From Pisolithus tinctorius (taxonomy: Eukaryota > Basidiomycota > Agaricomycetes > Boletales > Pisolithaceae), in assembly GCA_024663395.1 (NCBI GenBank), contig JANFAH010000030.1:742554-806553 (forward strand): 64,000 nt of DNA, read 5' to 3'. The notes below the pieces were generated by a model, which was given only the letters and a program-made list of their open reading frames with translations, searched no databases and was not told the origin of the DNA. Positions 55,790 through 64,000 of this stretch are shown here, piece after piece; within the stretch, counting starts at the first letter, position 1, and every line of letters begins with the position of its first letter. The translations under genes were made by a program, and so were the position numbers.

Positions 55790-58525
55790 TACACACCAAT
55801 CTACTGTATCAACTTATTTTCTCGTCACCTCAACAGTACAGGAGCAGGAGGGACACGATGAATCCCGTCCATTCGGATACACTAAGGAAGAGGTGCTCAG
55901 GATTTACAAAGAAGGTGGAGGGAAGGGCGGTCTGGGACTCGAAGTAGAGCGATGGGAGGGGATAGTACATGAAGCTGGCAGCGAACCTGCGAGTCTGCGC
56001 GAAATGGACGAGGCCGAGAAGAAGGTCAGATGAAAACCTGTAAAGTATGTCATGCACTTTTCACTCACGGACATGTAGCTGTTTGCAGGGCCACTGAATT
56101 CTGAAATTTGTCGGCATCAACCAAGTGATTTAGTAAATGCTTTGTCTTCGACATCCGATAGACCCAGAGTGAACCACGTAGGTGGCGGGGGTGGTCCGGT
56201 GCGCGACCGCTTTGGCCTGATGATGGGCAGAAGAAGGGAAAGCGCAGGTGAATTCTAGCTGGTTTTCGCTCTCTTGTTAGTCTGACATGCATTTGTTTGT
56301 TGATCAAGATCAACCTGCATTGATGCCTCGAAAGTTGTCACTGTCCAACACGCAGGGTAGTTCATTGGCCTCCCCTCGTGAGGCACTTTCCTCCCCGCGC
56401 AATAGAATGGGTACATTTGGTTCTGGTTTCGACGGCGTTCTCAATAATGGGGATTCTTGGTCGAGGAGACGTCCTTCTGCGAGTCTCGTTGGAACAGCCG
56501 GTACTCCAGCCGCCGGAGGGCAAAGATGTGGAGTTGAGGCATTCAAACACCAAAGAAGAGGAGGTTTATGTTCCCTTGGACGTTGATGAAGGTGACCTCA
56601 CTGGGAACAAACCAACAACTCCCGTCAGCCAGTCCAGATCGGTCTCGGGCGGTGTCTGCAGATGATAGTCAGCCATCCACATCTATTGGCACTTCTGTTG
56701 TCCAGGGTGTTGCTGATATGAACTTGGGAGAACCAAACAATTTGGATATGAGCCTGCAAATCACAACGGCTACTAGCGCTCCGGTAACTGGATCCTCAGG
56801 GTCAAGTGCAAGGTCTGTCTGACCCTTGGAAAGTGTTCGATGTTCTTACCCTCATCTTGTAGGTCCATTTCGCGCTGATGTTATGCAGAAGTAGTTTGAT
56901 GAAGGTTACTTTACCCCCGAGTTACTCATGAAACGCACATATTTGGACGTCGAATGGATTCCTGTTGCAGCTCTTGAGCGACGCTCTAACGGAGGAAAAG
57001 TCTTTCTTTCGCAGCCACTCTCAGTTCCTGGTTCACCGGGATTGACTCTCTGCACGGAGTCACCTCATGGCTACTCCCACCCATGAACATAGCACCTTTG
57101 ATGGTCACCAACCTGTACCACAACGGGCAGTACGAAGCACGCCCTTGGATCCGTCATACCTCAGTAATGCCTCTCCTTCAGACTCTCCATCTCATCCTTG
57201 GGAGCTGCCACATTTGGTGATGGCTCGCCGGACCCAACAGTATTTGGCAGTAGAGGCAGAGGTAGTGCATACTCCGGTGACAGGGTACCGTTCAGTAACA
57301 GGACACCTGGCAGGGCTACTTCGCTTGATACATTTGGCCGTTACAACGAAGGAACACTGTGGTCGGCAGGTCTCAGCCCAATGAACCAGGGCTTCAGCAC
57401 AAATGAACGACATCCTTTCACCGATGGCTATAGCAGCATAACCTCGAATATGATAGGTCCCAATATTCCCGTGACCCAAGTCCATGGATTCAACCAGGAG
57501 CCGTCCAACGATGCACCGTACAACAACATGGGCGGCCTCGGCGGTCACCAACACCCTCCATTTGCAAAACAGGTTATTGAGGCCAATGGAATAACGTTTA
57601 GTAATGGCATGATTAATGGTCTCAGCGAATCGCAGTACAATTCTCCGACTCGGTCCCAGTACTCCCAGCCATCTGCCTCATTCCCACCCTCTGCGCAACA
57701 TCAGGCTGTGTCACCCTTTGGAGAGGCGTTGACGCAGCCCTCAGTATCCCCTCACGTATCTCACCTCCTGACCTCTGCCGTACAAGCTAATAGTGGTACA
57801 TCACCCTGGCCTGACCCATCTCCTGTCTGCCATACGAGAACAGTTGACACCTCTGCTACCTCATCACTGGCTGTGATGTCGGCTCAAGCTCAGCAAGGAT
57901 TTAACTGGGCTCGACCGATTCAGCCTCCTCAGGCCGTACCTCAACTGAAGGACCCATCTCCTTGGCTGATGGCATCTTTGGGGGTACCGATGACAGATGG
58001 AAAGAGATCCCTGATGGGCAAGGCGCAGAGGATGTTTTCGTTGCTGGTTCTCCTATTGATGGAGGAGTCCCTACTCCTCCCGTCCCGCAGACACCGGCGG
58101 ATGAGCTTCCAGTAGCGTCCGCAGCTCCAATACCAGCGTCTCAACCGGTCCCCCCCAGTAGCGATCCCCAAGTGACAAGCAAACCTAGCTGTAAGTCAAC
58201 AGCACATGACGCTCATGCATCAGTTACTGTGCCAAAGGTACACCAGCAAGCGTTGTCAAGGGCCCATCTCCTGTTCCTACAATCTCCCCGCCTGCACCGA
58301 AATCTGTGTGGTCCACTGCGGACGAGGAGAGGAAGGTGAAACCTACTGTGACAATGAGTTTTCGCGAGATTCAGGAGGCAGAGGCGAAGATGACAGAGGC
58401 ACGTAAGGCTTCTGAGAAGGAGCAAGAATGCGCCTGCAGTAACATCGCAACTTCTCTCATTGCTTCCGATTCCGAAGACGCCCAGCCGTTTACTGCATCC
58501 TGGGGATTGCTGACATCCCAAGCGG
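55790..58525 (+). pseudogene. GYF-domain gene, copy 2, interrupted by a retrotransposon
   Basis: This copy keeps N-terminal exons missing from copy 1: FGYTKEEVLRIYKEGGGKGG, then LEVERWEGIVHEAGSEP (about 55870-56024); LFAGPLNSE and FGLMMGRRRESA (56076-56250); then DQPALMPRKLSLSNTQ from about 56310. Codon CGA at 56329-56331 is intact, where copy 1 has TGA. The GYF-domain TAG (56892-56894) is shared with copy 1. Relative to copy 1 there are 1-2 base deletions near 56510, 57075, 57190, 57980 and 58240, so the long frame is broken. It ends at agcgg (58521-58525), where a Ty3-type LTR begins; the rest probably lies beyond the window. Confidence 0.8.
56257..58525 (+). repeat. Inverted duplication unit B (partner 19369-21642)
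   Basis: Near-identical to the reverse complement of unit A, differing mainly by short deletions and transitions. Its lower-numbered end lies within an intron; its upper end is the retrotransposon junction. Confidence 0.9.
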
Positions 58526-59503
58526 TGTGGGACACGACTTCTGGGAAGCGTGCGACTAGAGGAAGGGTGAAGGGAGAATTCCCTAGGGTCGTCCCAAGGG
58601 GTACTGTGTGGAAGGAGAGGTCGAGAAAGGGCTTAGAAGCGGTGGGGAAATTCGAGCGAGAGTCGCGGAATTTAATTCCGGGCAGATGTAGATGCGTGAG
58701 GAGCAGCAAGATGGGTATATGAAATTCCGAGGGGGTCGCTACGCGTCAAGAGGAGCGAATTCGAAGCGAAAGGGACACGGGATTAGGTGTGCAGGGCTGG
58801 AGGACGCAAGAGACACGAAGACCTCTGGGGACACTGAAGACGCAGCAGACTCTATGTACGCACTTTAGACTCTCGAAACTCTCGAACTCGCAGAACACAC
58901 ACGGATAGCGACTCAAAAGGTGGGTGTCATATTTCCGACGCTATGGCGGAATTATATAGTACAGGGAAAGTAGGTACGAGTTGGAGTAAGGTGGGGCGGA
59001 AAAACTAAAAGACCGGAAAATAAAGGGAAGGACGTCAGACGTCAGCGAAATACGGATGCACGTGAAATAGTCCGGTGGGTAGTAGACAAGAGTAAGAACG
59101 GGACAACGGTAAGGGGTATCTTCCAACAGAACGAGAGTATGCGTACAAGTGGGAGGTGGAGCTGAGTGGCACAGGAGGGCAGAGCGTAGCGTACTGGCAC
59201 GAAGTCCAGCTTGCGGAATTTAGGGCGACAGGGGAAACCGGGGTTTTTTAGAGGTAAGTGGCACGGATGACTGGTGACGTGGCTGAGCAATGGCTACTGA
59301 ACTCCGGATGACTCTGCGCGAATGCGGCATAGCGACATGCTGAAGGTCGGTAGAGACTCCGAAGGGGACAGGGGATGGGAGGAAACGCGAGGACACGAGC
59401 GGAAAAAAATTCCGAAAAACTCCGAAACGGGTTTGTCGTAGAGGCCTGCAGAATTTAGTGACAGATTCCTGTTCCAGCCTCAGGGAGTATACGGCTCCCT
59501 ACA
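58526..59503 (-). repeat. Putative 3' LTR (~978 bp)
   Basis: On the plus strand it begins TGTGGGAC exactly where GYF homology stops and ends TCCCTACA, giving TG..CA ends. Its minus-strand start, TGTAGGGAGCCG, resembles the LTR start of the 41-48 kb element. The inner boundary is inferred from the inverted ends only, as the partner LTR is not in the window. Confidence 0.55.
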
Positions 59504-59770
59504 CCTCCCGGGGACTGCGAATGCTGACCGTCCTCGGTCAGACCGAACCGAGACGCGACAGAGACGAGCACGGAGGAATTTCGGCAGACGTTACGTAACA
59601 ATGATGGCGCGTGGTCGGAATTCCGCCTCGTGCAGAGGGAAATTCCGCATTGTACGAGATGGCCCTGCGGAATTTAAACTCGCCCAGAAGGTGGCCCACC
59701 GCTCGTCAAACTCCCCCAACAACACCCTCGCCCACTTATCTTGCTCCCAACGTCTCACCCACCCGTCGAC

Positions 59771-61379
59771 ATGCAAGCCTACTCGATCCGCGACGCACGG
59801 CCGGTGATTAGCATGAGGGACCAGGCCATTATCTCGCTGTCAGCAGCTCTGAGGCACGTTAGGGTGTTGATCGACACGGCACCGCAACCCGAGGAGAGCC
59901 TAGAGGCGATATACGAGTGGGTGGCGGACTGGGACCAGACCTGGGTGAGTGCACTAGATACTCGTACACGCCACGCGCTAACAGATCTCCAGGCCGGCAT
60001 TTACTCGTGGTGGAAGTACGTCGACGAGAACGAGATCTCCATCCCGAAGGTGCGCGACGCCAACCTACGCGACATGACCGAAGAATCCGCGATGGAGCAG
60101 AACGAGGTGATCCCGGCGGTCATAGCCATAGCAGATCTTCGTCGGCCAGAAGGGCAGCGAAGATTCCACATCGACGACGTCTTCGAGGACTACCAGGAGC
60201 GGGTCGAGGAGAGAGCGCGCTTAGAGGCTGAGAGGTTGGCCAAGGCACCATCCATGCACACCCGCGGCCAAGCAGCAAGAGGTGAGGGCCAAGACCACGC
60301 ACCAGAAGATACCGAAGGAAACCCGTCAAGAGGAGCTGCACGTTCGACAGGGGGGGGCTCTGGAAGCGCGAGCAAAGGAAAAGGGAAACAGAAGGTGCGT
60401 TCCACGTCCTTGACAACCCCGAGCGTGAGTGCTGACTTCAACGAAAACTCCGCAGGCCACCAGCGAGGAGGACGAGCTGGCTGATGACGTCGACGATGAC
60501 GAGGGCGACGGTGAAGGCGAAGGCGAACCAGGTCCTTCTGCAAAGAGACCTCGCATGGCTGGAGACAACGAGCCCTGCGAGACGTGTGCGCAGGCGAACC
60601 TCAGGTGCGTCGGGGAGCCAGAGTCATCCTGTAAACGGTGCCAGAAGGCGAAGCGCAAGTGCTCGCGCTCTCGAGGGGTAGGGAGAAAGGTGAGTACCGA
60701 ACAGGTGAAATTCCGCAAGGGAACGGGCTGACACCACCTTCAGCGAAAGAACTCCGGTACCGTTGGGGAAGCAGGCCCGTCCCACAAACGGGTCAAATCG
60801 ATTACGACCGCGAAGGCGTCCCCGGCCGAACCTGCGACTGGACCTGCCAAGAAGCTCACTCTGAAAATTCCGGCTCGAAAACGGCAGCCTGATCCGACCC
60901 CCACACGTTCTCCTTCGCCACAACCGACCCCTTCACCCCACGATCCTCCGCCAACACCTCGTCTCTTTTTCCGCGGGGCTACTCCAACGCCCGGACCTTC
61001 ATTCAAGCCCTCTCCAGTCCCTGTCGACGATCCTCAAGCGTCACCTTCGATCGACGAACCGCAAGTCGAGCCCGAGCCTTTTTTTGCGACTGCGACCAGT
61101 TTACTGGACGAACCTGGAGATGTCGAAGTGACGGCCCAGAGCGACACTCCTTCTGCTGCGGAAATTCCGGAGGTCGAGTACCCACGCGAGCGGTCGACAG
61201 CGAACATCGTCGAGCGTCTGCGAGTGCTCGAGGCGAGGGCCAAGGACGAGGAGTTCGAGTTGGAGCAGGTCTACCGGCTGCTGGGGATGCTGGCGAGGCG
61301 GGTGACATATCGCATCGAGACTGCGCGGGCTAGACGGGAGGAGTTGCGAAGGTTGAAGGATGATCTCCGCAACCTGTAA
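59771..61379 (+). CDS. Zn2Cys6 zinc-cluster protein encoded antisense in the retrotransposon, 497 aa
   Basis: Exons 59771-60394, 60456-60689 and 60744-61379 (208, 78 and 212 codons including stop) join in phase with good sites (GTGCGT..GCAG, GTGAGT..TCAG) and no stop. Residues 249-277 are CX2CX6CX7CX2CX6C, the spacing of fungal binuclear zinc-cluster DNA-binding domains, with a basic tail. Before it is an acidic DDVDDDEGDGEGEGE run; after it a Pro/Ser-rich linker and a C-terminal coiled coil (about 440-497, ERLRVLEARAKDEEFELEQV) suited to dimerisation. The N-terminal 150 residues (ISLSAALRHVRVLID, then WVADWDQTW) look folded but are unrecognised. It converges with pol, has its own introns, and so must be expressed from its own promoter. 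A regulator of the element or host is inferred. Confidence 0.75.
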
Positions 61380-61642
61380 ATAGCGTACTAGTGTCTGCGG
61401 AATTTTGTACTCGTATGTCCTGAATGTGAAAGAGTCTTTCGTGCGTTGGAATTAGTACTACAGTAAGGAAACGTAAGACTTCTGAAGGAAAAGTAGTGCG
61501 GAATTATTATTTATTTATTTATTTTTTAGCGACTTTGTCTCTTTCATGTGAGCGGTGCGGAATTTATATATGAGATGAAACGGGTATCGATAAAAGAAAG
61601 AAGAGAGAAAGAAAAGAAAAGAAAAGAGGTAGAGAGGACGGG
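61380..61642. terminator. AT-rich spacer between convergent genes
   Basis: Contains ttatttatttatttatttttta at about 61507-61529 and A/G-rich aaagaaaagaaaagaaaaga at about 61608-61627. These fit 3'-end signals for the two converging genes, but no exact polyadenylation site can be called. CGGAATT occurs three times here. Confidence 0.35.
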
Positions 61643-64000
61643 CTACTCATCTGACTCGTCCAACGGGACGCCAGCGAGCGTAGGATCCGGGAACGCTTCG
61701 TCTTCAAGACGATCCAGGTCTTGTGGGGAAGCACCAGTCAGCTGGGTGACTTCGATACGAGCGTTATTCCGCGGGAAATAGGGGTATAGGCGAAAGGCAG
61801 CGAAACGGAATTTCGAGACTGCGCCATCTAATTCCGCAAGTATGTACGAACCGCCTTTAGTGCGTCTGATGACGATCATAGGCCCTAGGTAGCGCGGTTT
61901 GGTTTTCCGGTCGAGTTCTAGTTCGATACGGGAATTCCGAACGAGGACAAGCGACCCTGGTTCGAAGTTAAAGTCTTTGATGGACCGTGCAAAACGATCG
62001 ACGAAATCCTTGGCTGAGGCAAAGCGGGATTTTAGGACCATATTGTGGATGCGAGCGAGGTCCTCGGGGCGTTTCTGGAGTTGGCGAGCACAGTGAGCAA
62101 TGAGGTCTGTAGTCGAGTAAAATTCTGCCTCGAAAGGGGCTAAAAACGTCGCTTCGACCAGATCGAAAGGGAGTCTGGGTTCAACACTGTGAGCCATATA
62201 GAATGGAGAGAACCCGGTTGCCTTGTGAACCGTAACCCTCTCTGCCCAAAATACCGCAGGAGCCACTTCTGACCACTTCGACGCTTCCCCACCACAACTC
62301 TTTACCATCGCCTCTCTGACATCGAAATGCCGCCGTTCGACGACTCCATTAGCCTGCGAATTATAAGGGGAGATGCGTATGTGGCGAATTCCGAAGGTCT
62401 TGGAGAGCCAGTCGAGAGCGAGGACGTATGGTCCCCCATTATCTGTGACAATCTCCGCAACGGCACCCCAACGGCACAGAATCTGTTCGAAGATGAACTT
62501 TCCAATGGACTTGCCTGTCTCTGCACGAAGCATAGCCCATTCGGGGTAACTGGTGAGTGAACAGCGGGCTTGGGTAACGTAGCGAAACCCGTTCGACTTC
62601 GGCATTAAGAACGTGTCCATATAAGCCTTGTAAAACAGGGGTTCGGGGATGGCGACAACTGGCGGTATATGAATGCGATCCAAACGACGGATCTGGCACT
62701 CGTGGCACGATTTAACATACCAACGGACGTCCTGCTCTAGCATGGGCCACCAAAAGCGAGTCAGCAAACGCATACGGGTCGAGAAGATACCCTTGTGCCC
62801 TAGGTTGTCGTGGGCCTGGCGGAGAATTCCAAGGTGTTTGTGTGAGGGTACCACTAGCTGATGCCGTCCCTGGGGATCCTTCCTCCACAGTTCTCCCCCT
62901 TTTACGAATACCGAGTCGCAAGGCGCACTAGGCTCTCCAACTCCGCCTCCTCTAACCCTTCGGGCGTTTTCTTCGTTTCCAAAAACTCTTTCACCACTCT
63001 CATCCTCTCCTCTTTCTGTTTCGCTTTTTCTGACCTCGGAATTTCAGTCTCGAGGTTTTCCGGCATCGATTCTTCGGCGGTAAAGATACCTAGACTCTGT
63101 GACAGGGGGAGGGATGAGTCTGACACGACGCTCGGAATTTCCAAGGGGTAAGGATGGGACTCGAAACGCGCTTCCCTACGATTCAAGAGCTCGACTGCAA
63201 AAGCCCCACACTCATCAATCCAATCCTCATAGTCCTCGTCTCCCTCCTCATCTTCTTCTGCTCTCGGTCTCCTCGAAAGTCCGTCCAGCGCTGCGTGCTT
63301 GTGTGCTGGAACATGTATGAGCTCGAAGTCGAATAGGAGAATTCCGGCGATCCAGCGATTTATGGTCGCGTTAGGCTGTAGGTCGGGATTGTTAATCATC
63401 CCTTTGATGTACCGCGCATCCACCTCAACGACTAAATTCCGCACGCCGAAGATATGAAGTCAGACGTCGTGCAAGGCTCGGAAAAGCCCAAATAATTCTA
63501 GCTTAGCTTGGCTGTAGCGACGTTCGCGTTCATTGAGAGTTATCGAGCCGAACCTAGCAGGGTAGCGTTTGCCGTCTTCCCCCTCCTGCATGAGGAGATA
63601 CCCGACAGCGATGTTAGAAGTGTCGACAGCTAAAATGACTTTGTTTTCGGAATTATAGTCGATAGTTCGTAACGCAGGGGACGAGATGATCGCATGGCGG
63701 AGGTACTCCATCGCTTCCCTATGCTCGTCACGGAATTCGAAGGGGACGTCCTTCTTGGTCAGCTCGACGAGGGGACGGGCATGTTTGGCGAAGTCTTTGA
63801 TGAAGATCCTGCAGTACGAACAGAGACCTAAAAATCTGCGTACTTCAGTGACATTTGTGCAGTACGGCCAATCTTTAATCTTTTGGACTTTAGATTCGTC
63901 CGGAATTCTACCCTCAAACGACACCTTGTGCCCGACCACTATGATAGACGGCGCAGCAATGACGCATTTCTTTGCTGACACGGTGGCTCCTGCATGACGC
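61643..64000 (-). CDS. Ty3-type pol: RT connection, RNase H and integrase (broken frame)
   Basis: Reading down from 64000: the RT thumb/connection (FLGLCSYCRIFIKDFAKHAR, then PFEFRDEHREAMEYL); RNase H (ILAVDTSNIAVGYLLMQ and YSQAKLELFGLFRAL to 63463, then VRNLVVEVDARYIKG); a linker; then integrase (62854-61643). The integrase has an H2C2 finger (HDNLGHKG, CHEC) and the catalytic triad in MDTFLMP, TDNGGPY and GVVERRH. The C-terminus has a GPMIVIRR beta core; no chromodomain follows. Defects: TGA at 63462-63460 in RNase H, and a frame change near 62905 between LVRLATRY and GELWRKDP. The copy is therefore probably not autonomous. Confidence 0.85.

Larger units (their letters stand above)
58526..64000 (-). 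mobile_element. Ty3/gypsy-type retrotransposon, partial (runs off the window)
   Basis: Oriented on the minus strand. Its 3' LTR is 58526-59503; pol runs from beyond 64000 down to 61643. Gag, protease, most of the reverse transcriptase and the 5' LTR are outside. Between pol and the 3' LTR sits an extra gene on the opposite strand. The element is inserted in GYF copy 2. The 7-mer CGGAATT (either strand) recurs about 27 times in it. Confidence 0.8.

Noticed and set aside
21003..56894. Stop-codon reassignment or RNA editing to explain the stops
   Set aside because: Expected residues differ (Arg, Trp), intact genes here use TGA and TAA as true ends, and copy 2 shows CGA at one site, so mutation is simpler.
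19369..58525. Concentric nested inverted repeats sharing one centre
   Set aside because: The GYF pair centres near 38.9 kb, the SYF2 pair near 37.2 kb and the foldback near 29.9 kb, so they are independent events.
1..64000. tRNA and rRNA genes
   Set aside because: No cloverleaf with A/B boxes and no rRNA core sequence was recognised by eye; a tRNAscan run would settle the tRNA question.

Overview
The window looks like repeat-rich nuclear DNA of a mushroom-forming basidiomycete (Agaricomycetes). Genes are split by short GT-AG introns of about 47-60 nt. The recognisable families are ones I associate with Agaricomycetes: a CACTA/Tnp2 transposase, Ty3-type retrotransposons, WD40 and F-box genes, and a large SDESD-motif gene family. 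The first gene resembles a multicopy family I remember from Boletales; that placement is memory-based and uncertain. No bacterial, organellar or viral genes were seen.

Layout. (1) 1-7.1 kb is almost free of CpG, with no CpG at all from 338 to 3407. It holds an apparently intact six-exon gene (2141 to 506, minus) for a 468-residue protein with a histone H3-like N-terminal tail, a PHD-like Cys8 finger and a C-terminal zinc ribbon. Next to it is a 3.5-kb near-perfect palindrome (2416-5938). (2) 7.1-9.3 kb holds LTR-like promoter sequence and AT-rich repeats. (3) 9.3-27.3 kb is a mostly minus-strand block: unrecognised ORFs, a TPR relic, a large multi-exon gene (18330-14224), a GYF-domain gene relic, a predicted membrane protein and a WD40 gene. 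(4) 28.67-31.20 kb is a 2.5-kb element with about 215-bp terminal inverted repeats. (5) 31-40 kb has small hypothetical genes, two SYF2 3'-end fragments in inverted orientation, and an intact F-box gene. (6) 41.26-48.13 kb is a complete LTR retrotransposon with gag but no visible pol. It carries eight intron-like modules and a captured fragment of a sterol dehydrogenase (ERG26-like). (7) 49.5-54.2 kb is a decayed CACTA transposase followed by a convergent RING gene. (8) 55.8-58.5 kb is a second, inverted copy of the GYF gene. It is cut at 58525 by a Ty3-type element that runs off the window and carries an intact, intron-containing Zn2Cys6 gene antisense to pol.

Two themes link the regions. 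Many relics are stopped at places where one C:G-to-T:A transition is the simplest cause, often CGA to TGA, and the H3-tail block has lost all CpG; both fit long-term cytosine methylation or RIP-like mutation. The mobile elements also carry unusual cargo: an H3-tail protein, a Zn2Cys6 protein, an ERG26 fragment and repeated introns.
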